A stretch of 64,000 nt of DNA from positions 496,001 through 560,000 of the forward strand of contig CAWBTE010000005.1 of assembly GCA_963791615.1 (NCBI GenBank), in the 5' to 3' direction. Below the pieces are notes generated by a model. That model was not told the DNA's origin, did no database searches, and saw nothing but the letters and a program-made list of their open reading frames with translations. The number at the start of each line of letters is the position of its first letter. Within the stretch, counting starts at the first letter, position 1. The position numbers and the translations under genes are program-made. This document shows, in pieces, positions 36,084-45,788 of the stretch. Source of the DNA: CAILZL01 sp963791615. GTDB taxonomy: Bacteria; Pseudomonadota; Gammaproteobacteria; Steroidobacterales; Steroidobacteraceae.

Positions 36084-37077
36084 TTAGTTCACGGTTACGT
36101 TGAAGGTGACGGTTGCATTACCCGCGGCAGCCACGGTACCGGCATTGACGCTGAGTGACGTTACCGGTGCACCCGTGGTGACGCCACCGTCGGCATCGGC
36201 GCCATCAGTCAGTGCGACGGTGTTCAACGTCATGCTGTTGGCCACATAGGTGGTGTTGGCAGGAATGTTGTCCGTCAGGGTCACCGCAGTGGCAGAAGCC
36301 GTACCACTGTTGGTTACCGCGATGGTGTAGCGCACTGTTGCGCCCGGAATGGCTTTCGGGTTGGTTGCGCCATTGACCGGATCGCTGATCACAGCAGCCG
36401 ACTTCACGACAGCCAATGTGGCCGTAACAATCGTGTAGGTGTTGGTATCAACTTCGGTGCCGTTGTTGCCGGCATCTGCAAATACCACATCCACCACGGT
36501 TGGCGACTCTGCCACTGTTGTAGCGCTTGAAGTCGTCGTTGCCGTCAATGTCATGTTGGCGGTGTTGCCGTTGACCACGGCACCGGGAATGGTGGAAACA
36601 ATCAGTACGTTGATGGCGCTGTCACGCGGAATGGTGACATTACCGGCCACCAGCGTGTCGCCCGCGTCATAGGCATTGTCGTTGTTGACGTCAATGTAAA
36701 TGGCGTAGCTGCTGACGTCGAACTGGTCACCGGTGGTGACATCAGCGGCAGCCAGCGTGAAGGTGTCAGACGCGTTACCGGTGTTGGTCACCGTGAACGG
36801 CAAGCCAGCCAGGGTGGCGCCCGGGTACGGTGTTGACGCCGCCATCATCCGAAACGGTGAGGTCAACTTTCTTGTCAACCAGAAAGGTTGCCGGAAGGCT
36901 GTTGATGTCAGTCTGATTGACGCCGCCGACGGTGTAGTCAACGGTGGCTGTATTGGAAATGGTGGCGCCGGCTGTGGTTTCACCCACGGCTGCGAATACA
37001 TTCGAATACAAACCCACCGATGACAGTGCCACCAGAGCGAAACTGACTCGCTTGATTTGCGCTGTGAACGATTTCAT
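36084..37077 (-). CDS. Secreted DUF11 protein, frameshifted
   Basis: The ATG at 37077 starts a signal peptide (MKSFTAQIKRVSFALVALSSVGLYSNVFA-AVGE). The N-terminal motif ATISNTATVDYTVGG follows. Near DDGGVNTV one extra base in the CCC at 36823-36825 shifts the frame to PGATLAGLPFTVTNTGNASDTFTLAA. The rest includes IYIDVNNDNAYDAGDTLV and a DUF11 segment, AIPGATVRYTIAVTNSGTASATAVTLTDNIPANTTYV, ending NVTVN. Corrected length is 330 aa. The fold is probably all-beta, secreted, with no membrane anchor. It is closely related in plan to the gene at 37742-38752. Confidence 0.85.
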
Positions 37078-37119
37078 TGGAAAAACTCCTGCAATTTTGA
37101 CGATGGCAATGTTCAAGGA

Positions 37120-37150
37120 CCCGTGCTGACCACTGCCGTATCAGCACGGG
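37120..37150. terminator. Hairpin between two DUF11 genes
   Basis: CCCGTGCTGA and TCAGCACGGG form a perfect 10-bp stem around an 11-nt loop, in the gap before the 330-aa DUF11 gene. It may partly terminate transcription or protect the 3' end of the upstream mRNA. Confidence 0.6.
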
Positions 37151-37175
37151 GTTTGCCTTGCGGCAAATTCTGTTG

Positions 37176-37685
37176 TTACTTGACGGTGGCGCGGAATCGC
37201 ACGCTGCTGGACTGACCGGCATTGATGGCGGTGGCAACTACCCAGCGGATCGCCTTGACTTCATCCGCACGCGCAGCACGACTGACGCCATCGGTTTGTT
37301 TCACAGTCAAAACTTCAAGCTTGTCAAAGCTCTTGCCATCCAGTGAGTAAGTAATTTCTGTGCCGGTACCCGAGGCTGAATTGGCGACATAGGTCATGTG
37401 CTCGGGTACAGGGTTGTTGATCACCACATTGGTGGCGGGCTTGTCGCAGCTGTTTTTAGCGGTAATGGTGTAGACAATTTCATTGCCCGGCACCACTTTG
37501 CCCGGCGCCACCAGACGCGTGGCCTGCTTGCCCTGTGCATCGGTGTATTGCTGCTCTACCTGTGCTTCGTTTTTCAGTTCAACACAGGGCTTGGCGGTCT
37601 GAGTCTGGGCTTGGGCCTGTACGTTTAGTGCGCCCAGCAGCAAAAAAAACATAATGACCGGCTTGCGAATGGCTTGAATGTTCAT
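37176..37685 (-). CDS. Small secreted DUF11 protein
   Basis: The 169-aa protein starts MNIQAIRKPVIMFFLLLGALNVQAQAQ, a signal peptide. One DUF11-like domain follows: VVPGNEIVYTITAKNSCDKPATNVVINNPVPEHMTYVANSASG, with two cysteines (KPCVELK, KNSCDK) that could form a disulfide. It lies 56 bp after the 336-aa DUF11 gene and 98 bp before the 330-aa one, all on the minus strand, so the four genes probably form one regulated set. Function unknown; surface adhesion or matrix formation is only a guess. Confidence 0.85.
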   Translation of the reverse strand: MNIQAIRKPVIMFFLLLGALNVQAQAQTQTAKPCVELKNEAQVEQQYTDAQGKQATRLVAPGKVVPGNEIVYTITAKNSCDKPATNVVINNPVPEHMTYVANSASGTGTEITYSLDGKSFDKLEVLTVKQTDGVSRAARADEVKAIRWVVATAINAGQSSSVRFRATVK

Positions 37686-37741
37686 GTGACGACCCTTCTT
37701 CAGTACTGTTTTGAATTTGAGTTGAGCAAATCAATAAAAAA

Positions 37742-38752
37742 TCAATTAATAGTGACGGCGAAATTGACCGTCTGTGCGGTGCTGGCCGAGGTCAGCGTGC
37801 CCAGGACAACACTGACCTGTGCGGTGGGCGTGCCCAGATACTGGCCCGCATCGGCATCGGCACCATCGGTCAATGTCGCTCCGTTCAGGCGCAAACTGCC
37901 GGGCACATAGGTGGTATTGGCCGGGATGGCATCGGTAAAACCGGCGTTGCTGGCGGTGCCCGTACCACTGGCGGTAATGACCACTTGATAAGTGATGGTC
38001 GCGCCCGGCACCGGCTGGCTGTTGCCAAACGAGTTGGTCACTGCTTGTGACTTCACGGCGGTGAGCGCGATGGAACCGGCCACGTAGGCGCCGTTATTGT
38101 TGGCGCGTCCCGCGGTGGTACCCAATACGGCATCCACGCCACCGACACCCTGACCCGCATAGGTCTGGCCCACTGCTCCGCTCAGGCCACCAGTGAGGGA
38201 AGCAGCGCTCAGTTCACTGCGCCCGGTCGCGCCATTGGCAAGACCGGTGGGGATGTCGTTGAGTACCAGCACTACGATGGAAGCATCGGCGGCCAGCGTC
38301 GGGTCATTGCTGCCCGGCACATATAGAGTGTCGCCAGGCGAAAAGCCGGGCGTGCCATCGGTATCAAAGTAAATGCGATTGGCGGCCAGCGTCGGATCGA
38401 AGTCGTCACCGACTATCGTGCTGTTGGGCAACAGACTGAACTGCTCCGGGCCATTGCCGGTATTGGTCAGACGAAACTGCAGAACCTGATTGGTGGCGCC
38501 TGGTGTAACGCTTACCGAAGCGGTGAGTGTGGTGAGGTTGGTGTTGATGATTTCGGCAACATTCAGCGTGGTGGGATTGGAAGTGGTGGTAACAGGACTG
38601 CCACCAATGTCATAACTCACCTGCGCAGTGTTGTTGATGGCGCTGCCGGCTGCGGTGCCCGCCGCCTGCACCAGCTGGGGCAGCAGACTGGCCGCAATCA
38701 GCCCAGCCAGCGAGAAACCGCTGAATTCATGCGAGTTTTTTGTGTACACCAT
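37742..38752 (-). CDS. Secreted DUF11 protein, first gene of the set
   Basis: The ATG at 38752, after an AGAGAGCA Shine-Dalgarno-like stretch, starts MVYTKNSHEFSGFSLAGLIAASLLPQLVQA-AGTA, a signal peptide. The frame is open upstream to 38962 but that part is unrelated. The 336-aa protein has SAINNTAQVSYDIGG, the same N-terminal motif as its neighbours. IYFDTDGTPGFSPGDTLYVPG and the DUF11 repeat VPGATITYQVVITASGTGTASNAGFTDAIPANTTYVPGSLRLNG follow. It ends AVTIN, like the 330-aa protein (NVTVN). Likely secreted and possibly assembled at the cell surface. Confidence 0.85.
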   Translation of the reverse strand: MVYTKNSHEFSGFSLAGLIAASLLPQLVQAAGTAAGSAINNTAQVSYDIGGSPVTTTSNPTTLNVAEIINTNLTTLTASVSVTPGATNQVLQFRLTNTGNGPEQFSLLPNSTIVGDDFDPTLAANRIYFDTDGTPGFSPGDTLYVPGSNDPTLAADASIVVLVLNDIPTGLANGATGRSELSAASLTGGLSGAVGQTYAGQGVGGVDAVLGTTAGRANNNGAYVAGSIALTAVKSQAVTNSFGNSQPVPGATITYQVVITASGTGTASNAGFTDAIPANTTYVPGSLRLNGATLTDGADADAGQYLGTPTAQVSVVLGTLTSASTAQTVNFAVTIN

Positions 38753-38931
38753 TGCTCTCTGCTCACCGCAAAACGTTTCAGGGAATACCTGTGAGTGTGG
38801 GATTTTTGTCAAATGCGGCAGGCGCGTCGTGAGATAGCTCGCATTTTCATACCGGAGCCCTAAAGTTCTACGGCTTCTTGTCGAGACGGTCGCACTTTCC
38901 CTACATGAAGTGCAGCGAACCACAAAAAAGT

Positions 38932-38950
38932 GTGACGCAGTTGGCGTCAC
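38932..38950. promoter_or_regulatory. Operator-like dyad GTGACGC-N5-GCGTCAC
   Basis: A perfect 7-bp inverted repeat with a 5-bp centre lies in the 290-bp gap between the divergent DUF11 genes (starts at 38752 and 39043). The place suits a regulator controlling both directions. The 10-bp spacing between TGTGA and TCAC does not fit CRP. Confidence 0.5.
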
Positions 38951-39042
38951 GGGACATTCCATTCATTAGGCTGCTTTCATAAGTAGTATCGATCACTGGG
39001 TGACAAACCCACTTTCCAGATTCTGGCAAATAGAATTCCTTG

Positions 39043-41991
39043 ATGAAACGGATCATCCAGTTTGTTGTAGCGGTGCTGTTGCTGGCGTTGGGTGCGACGG
39101 CGTTGGCCACACCCATCAGTCGTTATCAACGCTTCACCGGTAACTACAACTTTGTGGTAACCGGAGGTTCGCTGCGGAACGCCAGTAACGCCACAAATCC
39201 ATGTACGGTTGTTACGACCAGCTCGCAGGCTCTCAGTGGTATTCCGGTCGGAGCGACCGTCGTTGCTGCCTATCTTTACTGGGGTGGCTCAGGCACCACC
39301 ACTGATTCCAGCGTTACCCTCAACAGTTCGACGGTGAATGCGAGCCGCACTTTCACCTCAGTCATGACGGATGGCACCGGACGTATTTTCTTTGGCGGCT
39401 TTGCGGATGTGACCAGCAGGATCAGCAGCAATGGCCCGATGACATTCGGCGGCCTGACCATCGATACCGGCGGCGAATATTGCACCACTGCGACTGTGGT
39501 TGCAGGTTGGAGTCTGGTGGTGGTGTATGGCTCAAGCAGTGAACCGTTACGCGCCATCAACATCTTTGATGGTCTCGACACTTTTTTCAATTCGTCACTG
39601 TCACTGGCGCCAGACGGGTTCCGCATCCCTGCCAGCAATATCGACGGCAAAATGACAGCCATCACCTGGGAAGGCGATGACAACATCGGTGGCGCGTCCG
39701 AAGTCCTTACTTTCAATAGCAACACACTCGATTCCCAGGGATATAACAGCAGTTCGCTGTTTGCCGCCGGCGGCGCCAGCACCACGACCTATGGCGCTGA
39801 CATTGATACCTACAACATTTCCAGTTATGTGAACGCCGGTCAAACCAGTGCATCGACGTTCTATTCTGCGGGTGGTGACCGTGTATTCCTCGCCGCTCAA
39901 ATCATCAGCGTCACCAGCGAGCCGCAAATTGACTTGTCGATCACCAAGTCCCACAGCGGCAGTTTCTCGGTAGGCAGCAATGCCAGCTATACGCTGCATG
40001 TTGCCAATGAATCCGGCGTGCAGCCGGTTGATTACCTGACCACGGTTTCCGACACCCTGCCTGCCGGACTCACTTATGTGTCGGCTACCGGCACTGGCTG
40101 GACTTGCGGGGCGGTGGGCCAGCTGGTTACCTGCTCGCACGCGGCGCCGCTGGCCTCTGGCGCGGCATTCCCGGATATCACCCTGACTGTTGCGGTGGGC
40201 AATGCGGCCTACCCCAGCGTCAGCAATACCGCCACCGTCAGCAGCGCCGGCAGTACCGACAACATCACGAGCAATAATTCTGCAACGGATGTGGCTACGG
40301 TACTGGGCTCAACTCTTGCCACCTCCACCAAGACGGTTGCCGATCTCAATGGCGGTGAAGCCAATGTCGGCGACACGCTGCGTTACACCATTACCTTGAC
40401 CAACTCGTCCAGCGTGACCGCTACTGGCGTGTCGGTAACCGACAATGTGCCGGGCAATGTCAGCGGCTTCAATGTGTCCAGTATTCCGGGTGGCGCAACC
40501 AATAGCTCCACCGGAGCCGGCACCGGTACGAACAACTCCGGCTATTTGAATGTCACCAACGTTACGGTACCTGCGAATGGCAGCGTCACGGTGGTGTTCG
40601 ATGTGGTGGTTGCCACCGGCACCTCGCCCGGGGCCACGATTGATAACACCGCAACCATCACCAATCCGGCTGGCCCCGGCGCGACGCCCGCAGCACCGCA
40701 GGTAATTGTTTCGCCGTCACTGGTTCCCGGCAGCGGCACCAAGCAACTGTATTTGATCAATGGCAATGGCCTGACGCGGGTACGTCCTGCTGCACAGACG
40801 ACGGTGACTATCAATGAAGGCGCTGCGGCGACCTGGGTGCTGACACAACCCCTGCAACAAGCCGTCACACTGAACAGCGGTAATTTCCCGGTGCAGCTAT
40901 GGCTGACTGAAACCGACAATGGCAGTAACCGGAACATCACGGTGACGCTCAGCAATTCCGTGCTGGGCACCATTGCCACGGTGGGTCCGACCAGCTACAC
41001 CCTGAGCGACACGACACCCGGTCTGTTCACGATTGTCCTTGGCACCGCTGGCGTCACGGCGCCTGCCGGTTCGACCTTCTCGTTGACCATTACCAATTCC
41101 ACGACGGGTAGCGGCAATCGGCGCGTACTGGTGCATCAGCCCGGTGGCGCCACCGCATCACGTATAGAACTGAACAGCGCCAGCATTATCAACGTCAACA
41201 GCGTGCTGCCCTACAACGCCGCTTATAACGGTGGCGTGGTCACCACCAGTTTCAATCGCGGCAGTACGGTGTATGTGCGCGCCGTGGTCAGCGATCCCTT
41301 CGGCAGCTTTGATATCAGCAGCGCCACGATTACGCTGCGCGACCCATCGGGAACGGACGTAGTCACCAATGTGGCCATGACCCAGGTCAATGATTCTGGC
41401 GCAGCGCTGAAGACCTACCAGTACAGCTACGTGATCCCTGCTGCAGCGCCGGCTGGCGCCTGGTCTGCCCGGGTAACAGCCAACGAAGGCGTGGAAGGCG
41501 TCACCGACCTGGGGCTCGGCACCTTCACCGTCACCATTCCCATGCCCACCTTGCAGGTCAGCAAGATTTCCAGCGTGGTGTGGGACCCTGTCAATCTGGG
41601 CGGCAATCCCAAGCGCATTCCCGGCAGCATCATCGAGTACACCATCACGGTCAGCAACAGCGGCCCGGGCGCGGTGGACGCCAGCACGCTGATCATGACC
41701 GATGTAGTGCCAGCGAATACCGGTCTGTGCGTCAGCAATACCGGGCAATGCACCGTAGTTCAGTTTGCCGACGGCTCACCCGCCAGTGGCCTGAGTTATG
41801 TCATCGGCAATACGACGTTCTCAAATATCGCAGGCGGCGGTATCCCCTTCAGCTATGCACCCAGCGCCAATGCCGAGGGCGTGGATGCCAATGTAACCGG
41901 CCTGCGCGTCGCGCCCACCGGCAGCCTGTTGGGTAATTCTGGCGGCGGCAATCCCGGCTTTACGATTACTTTCAGAGTAAGAGTCAATTAG
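39043..41991 (+). CDS. Large secreted DUF11 protein
   Basis: The 982-aa protein starts MKRIIQFVVAVLLLALGATALA-TPISRYQRF, a signal peptide. The first 270 residues form a domain with VGATVVAAYLYWGG, ATVVAGWSLVVVYGS and GGDRVFLAAQIISVTSEPQ. DUF11 repeats follow (IDLSITKSHSGSFSVGSNASYTLHVAN, TSTKTVADLNGGEANVGDTLRYTITLTNSS, MPTLQVSKISSVVWDPVNLGG...IPGSIIEYTITVSNSG). It ends TITFRVRVN, the same type of end as the small DUF11 proteins. No sortase signal or PEP-CTERM motif is seen. Divergent from the DUF11 set, it is probably co-regulated. Confidence 0.88.
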   Translation: MKRIIQFVVAVLLLALGATALATPISRYQRFTGNYNFVVTGGSLRNASNATNPCTVVTTSSQALSGIPVGATVVAAYLYWGGSGTTTDSSVTLNSSTVNASRTFTSVMTDGTGRIFFGGFADVTSRISSNGPMTFGGLTIDTGGEYCTTATVVAGWSLVVVYGSSSEPLRAINIFDGLDTFFNSSLSLAPDGFRIPASNIDGKMTAITWEGDDNIGGASEVLTFNSNTLDSQGYNSSSLFAAGGASTTTYGADIDTYNISSYVNAGQTSASTFYSAGGDRVFLAAQIISVTSEPQIDLSITKSHSGSFSVGSNASYTLHVANESGVQPVDYLTTVSDTLPAGLTYVSATGTGWTCGAVGQLVTCSHAAPLASGAAFPDITLTVAVGNAAYPSVSNTATVSSAGSTDNITSNNSATDVATVLGSTLATSTKTVADLNGGEANVGDTLRYTITLTNSSSVTATGVSVTDNVPGNVSGFNVSSIPGGATNSSTGAGTGTNNSGYLNVTNVTVPANGSVTVVFDVVVATGTSPGATIDNTATITNPAGPGATPAAPQVIVSPSLVPGSGTKQLYLINGNGLTRVRPAAQTTVTINEGAAATWVLTQPLQQAVTLNSGNFPVQLWLTETDNGSNRNITVTLSNSVLGTIATVGPTSYTLSDTTPGLFTIVLGTAGVTAPAGSTFSLTITNSTTGSGNRRVLVHQPGGATASRIELNSASIINVNSVLPYNAAYNGGVVTTSFNRGSTVYVRAVVSDPFGSFDISSATITLRDPSGTDVVTNVAMTQVNDSGAALKTYQYSYVIPAAAPAGAWSARVTANEGVEGVTDLGLGTFTVTIPMPTLQVSKISSVVWDPVNLGGNPKRIPGSIIEYTITVSNSGPGAVDASTLIMTDVVPANTGLCVSNTGQCTVVQFADGSPASGLSYVIGNTTFSNIAGGGIPFSYAPSANAEGVDANVTGLRVAPTGSLLGNSGGGNPGFTITFRVRVN

Positions 41992-42114
41992 GCTCTGTTA
42001 AGCATTATTCGCTGCTTGCCTTTCGTTCGCAAAAGGCAAATTATCTCCCGCACAAAAAATGATTCTCGGGGGATGCGCGCTGAACCAGCAGCGTGTGAGC
42101 CGTGATCCTTGTGC

Positions 42115-43930
42115 ATGTCCATCTCCACGTGCCAGGTCAACGACAAGGCTTTGGACGTGCACGTTACCAATACTCAGGATCCCAATTATTTTCACCGCGT
42201 AGTCGACTGTCAGTGGGCCTGTCCCGCGCATACCGACGTTCCCGAATACATACGACTGATTGCACAGGGGCGCTTTACCGATGCTTACCTGGTCAATCGT
42301 GAGTCCAATGTGTTTCCCGGCATTCTGGGACGTGTGTGTGATCGCCCTTGTGAACCGGCGTGTCGGCGCGGCCGTGTCGAAGACAAACCGGTGGCCATCT
42401 GCCGCCTGAAGCGCGTTGCTGCTGATCATCGCGATGAAGTCATCGACCTGCTGCCAAAAATTCCGGTGCAGAAAAACGGCAAGCGTATTGCCTGTATCGG
42501 CGCGGGCCCGGCCTCGCTCACCGTGGCCAGTGATCTGGCGCCGCTGGGTTATGAAGTCACCATTTTTGAAAAGTGGGGTCAGGCCGGTGGCCTGATGCGC
42601 ACCAACATTCCCTCGTTCCGCCTGCCGGCGCAGGTGCTGGATGAAGAAATCGGCTACATCACCCAGCGCGGTGGCGTGGAACTGAAACTCAATTCTCCGG
42701 TGAACAGCCTGAAAGCCCTGCTGGACTCGAAGCAGTTCGATGCCGTATTTGTCGGCAGCGGCGCTCCCAAGGGCAAGGACTTGAGTTTGCCGGGACGTGA
42801 TCAGTCAGAGCGCATTCATATCGGCATCAACTGGCTGGAGTCGGTGGCCTTTGGTCATCTCAACAGCATTGGCGAAAAGGTGCTGATTATCGGCGTGGGC
42901 AACACCGCCATGGATTGCTGTCGGAGTTCGCTGCGGCTGGGTGCAAAAAGCGTGAAGGTGATGGCGCGCAAGCCGCGCCAGTTCTTCAAGGCCTCGGCGT
43001 GGGAGCTGGACGATGCCGAAGAAGAAAACGTACAGATCATGGTCAATCACTCGCCCAAGGCCTTCGTCATCAGTAACGGCAAGCTGGCCGGCATGTTGTT
43101 CGAGCAGATGGAATATGAAATGCAGGGTGAGCGCATTCTGAGTGAACGCGTCGTCGGCGAAGTCATGACTTGAGTGTGATGACGTGATCCTGGCTATCGG
43201 TCAGGAGAATGCCTTTCCGTGGATCGAGTCTGATATCGGCATCGAGTTTGATCGCTGGCAGGTACCGGTGACTGACAAAACCACTTTTCAGTCAACGCTT
43301 GGGCAAGTGTTCTTTGGTGGCGACGCGGCATTCGGACCCAAGAACATCATCTGGGCGGTGGAGCACGGCCATCAGGCCGCCATCTCAATTCACAACTACT
43401 GTTTCAGCAAAGCGGTGAGCGAGCGTCCACCGGCTTTGCTGAATCTGTCCAGTCGCAAGATGGGCATTCACGAATGGTCGTACAAGAACGACTTCAATCC
43501 AGTGGAACGACGCCTGATGCCACATGTCAGTCTCAAGGAACGTTTCAGGAATCTCAACATCGAAGTGGAGCTGGGTTTCAACGCCGAGCAGATGGCCGCG
43601 GAAGTACAGCGTTGCCTGAACTGCGATATACAAACCGTATTCGAGCCCAAGCTGTGTATCGAATGCGATGCCTGCATCGATATCTGCCCGGTGGATTGCC
43701 TGACCATTACGCCAAATGCCGATGAGCCGCAGCTCCGCACGCAGCTGAAAGCACCGATACAGGATGCCACGCAGCTGCTGTATGTCTCTGCGCCACTGAA
43801 ACACACAGGACGTGTGATGGTGAAAGACGAAAATCTGTGCGTGCACTGTGGCCTGTGCGCCGAGCGTTGTCCGACTTTTGCGTGGGACATGCAGAAATCC
43901 ACTATCAACATCGCACATGCAGGCGCCTGA
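42115..43930 (+). CDS. korC: KorC-like NAD(P)H:ferredoxin oxidoreductase with GltD-like and ferredoxin domains, frameshifted
   Basis: The N-terminal Fe-S part reads VVDCQWACPAHTDVPEYIRLI, ILGRVCDRPCEPACRRG; then FAD motif CIGAGPASLTVASDLAPLGYEVTIFE, NAD(P) motif VLIIGVGNTAMDCC and C-terminal FAD site FFGGDAAFGPKNIIWAVEHG. The end has two 4Fe-4S motifs, CIECDACIDICPVDC and CVHCGLCAERCP. One extra base at 43168 breaks the frame (VGEVM, then LECDDVILAIGQ). Corrected length is 604 aa. In Thauera and Azoarcus, KorC couples KorAB to NADP; the gene is directly upstream of korA here. No obvious Shine-Dalgarno precedes the ATG. Confidence 0.88.
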
Positions 43931-43931
43931 G

Positions 43932-45764
43932 ATGCAAGTAACAGACATAACCGATCGCAGCAACGACTTCGTCATCAAGCTGGCCAATGTCAACGGCACC
44001 GGCTCGGCCAGCGCCAATTCCATGCTGATGAAAACCGTGTTCCGCATGGGCGTGCCGGTGGTGGGCAAGAACTACTTTCCTTCCAACATTCAGGGCATGC
44101 CCACCTGGTACGAGATTCGTATCACCCGGGACGGCCACATGGCGCGCTCCGGTCGGGTTGACCTGATGGTGGCCATGAACGCCGAAACCTATGCCAAGGA
44201 CATCAAGGAAGTCAGTCCGGGTGGTTATCTTTTATATGACTCCAGCTGGCCGCGACCGGCGCTGCTGAAGCGCGATGACATCACCATTCTGGGCGCACCC
44301 CTGGCGCGCATGTGCAATGAAGCGTTTCAAGGCGTGCGGGCGCGCATCCTGCTCAAGAACATCATGTACGCCGGAGTGCTGGCGGCGCTGCTGGACATGG
44401 ATATGGAACTGATGCGCGCCATGCTGGCTGAGAGTTATTCCGCCAAGAAGTCCTTGCTGGACTCCAATGTGCGCGCGCTGGAGATTGGCTACAACTACGC
44501 GAAGGAACATTTCCAGTGTCCGTTACCACTGCACCTGCAGCGTTTGGACAAGACCAAAGGTCATGTGATGATCGACGGCAATACCACTGCCGCGCTGGGT
44601 TGTCTGTATGCCGGCGCTACGGTGGGTGCGTGGTATCCCATCACGCCGTCCACCTCGTTGATGGATGCCTTCAAGAGTCTGTGCCAGAAGTATCGTATTG
44701 ACCCGCAAACCAGTGAACGCAACTACGCCATCATTCAGGCGGAAGACGAGCTGTCGGCTATCGGCATAGTCGTCGGCGCTGCCTGGAATGGCGCGCGCGC
44801 TTTCACTCCCACCAGCGGCCCGGGCATCTCATTGATGAACGAGTTTATTGGTCTGGCGTATTACACGGAAATTCCGGCCGTCATTTTTGATGTGCAACGC
44901 GTGGGGCCGTCGACCGGCATGCCCACCCGAACCCAGCAATGCGACCTGATGATGGCAGCGTATGCCTCGCATGGTGATACGCGACACGTGCTGCTGTTTC
45001 CGGCCAACCCCGAAGAATGTTTTCATCTGAGCGCGCAGGCTTTCGATCTGGCCGAACGCCTGCAGACACCGGTAATGGTGCTGCTGGATCTCGACATCGG
45101 CATGAACGACTGGATGTGTCCTGATCTGAAATGGGATGCGGCCTATCAGCCGGATCGCGGCAAGGTGATGAGCAAGGACGATCTGGAGAAGATCGAGAAG
45201 TTCTGGCGTTACTACGACCATGATGGCGATGGCATTCCCTATCGCTCATTGCCGGGTGTGCATCGCAAGGGCGCGTTCTTCACACGTGGCTCCGGACACA
45301 ACCAGTACGGCGGCTATACCGAAGACTCCGCTGAATATCAGATTGTGCTGGATCGTCTCAAGCGCAAATTCGATACCGCAAAGAAGCTGGTGCCTGCTGC
45401 AGTGCAGATGGGTTCCGGCAACAATGCCATCGGTCTGTTGTCCATCGGCAGTTGCGATGGCGCGGTGCGCGAAGCCATGGAGCAGCTGCAACGACGTGGC
45501 ATCCATGTTGATTACCTGCGCGTGCGCGGTTTCCCGTTTGGCGATGAAGTCGAACACTTCCTGCGTCACCATCAGCAGATCTTTGTCATCGAGCAGAATC
45601 GCGATGCGCAACTGAAGAGTCTGCTGGTACTGGAAACAGCGGTGGAAAAGGCCAAGTTGCATTCCATCCTGCATTACAGCGGCCTGCCCATACCGGCCCA
45701 GTGCGTAGTGGAGGGTGTGTGTGCCGAGCTCAACGCGGCACCACGCCTCACGGCCAGCCGCTAA
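43932..45764 (+). CDS. korA: 2-oxoacid:ferredoxin oxidoreductase, fused gamma-alpha subunit (KorA-like)
   Basis: The start at 43932 follows the korC stop by one base. Residues 1-190 are the gamma domain (LANVNGTGSASANSMLMKTVFRMGVPVVGKNYFPSNIQGMPTWYEIRI). The rest is the alpha domain with GHVMIDGNTTAALGCLYAGATVGAWYPITPSTSLMDAF, AEDELSAIGIVVGAAWNGARAFTPTSGPGISLM and SIGSCDGAVREAMEQL. The 610-aa size matches fused KorA/OorA subunits. With KorB it would oxidise 2-oxoglutarate (or a similar 2-oxoacid) to the acyl-CoA. Substrate specificity is inferred from the korC neighbour. Confidence 0.92.
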   Translation: MQVTDITDRSNDFVIKLANVNGTGSASANSMLMKTVFRMGVPVVGKNYFPSNIQGMPTWYEIRITRDGHMARSGRVDLMVAMNAETYAKDIKEVSPGGYLLYDSSWPRPALLKRDDITILGAPLARMCNEAFQGVRARILLKNIMYAGVLAALLDMDMELMRAMLAESYSAKKSLLDSNVRALEIGYNYAKEHFQCPLPLHLQRLDKTKGHVMIDGNTTAALGCLYAGATVGAWYPITPSTSLMDAFKSLCQKYRIDPQTSERNYAIIQAEDELSAIGIVVGAAWNGARAFTPTSGPGISLMNEFIGLAYYTEIPAVIFDVQRVGPSTGMPTRTQQCDLMMAAYASHGDTRHVLLFPANPEECFHLSAQAFDLAERLQTPVMVLLDLDIGMNDWMCPDLKWDAAYQPDRGKVMSKDDLEKIEKFWRYYDHDGDGIPYRSLPGVHRKGAFFTRGSGHNQYGGYTEDSAEYQIVLDRLKRKFDTAKKLVPAAVQMGSGNNAIGLLSIGSCDGAVREAMEQLQRRGIHVDYLRVRGFPFGDEVEHFLRHHQQIFVIEQNRDAQLKSLLVLETAVEKAKLHSILHYSGLPIPAQCVVEGVCAELNAAPRLTASR

Positions 45765-45788
45765 CCCCATCGCCAACAGGATGCATTC

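Noticed and set aside
38931..38951. CRP-type site in the DUF11 divergent region (TGTGA...TCAC)
   Set aside because: The half-sites are 10 bases apart instead of 6; recorded only as an operator-like dyad.
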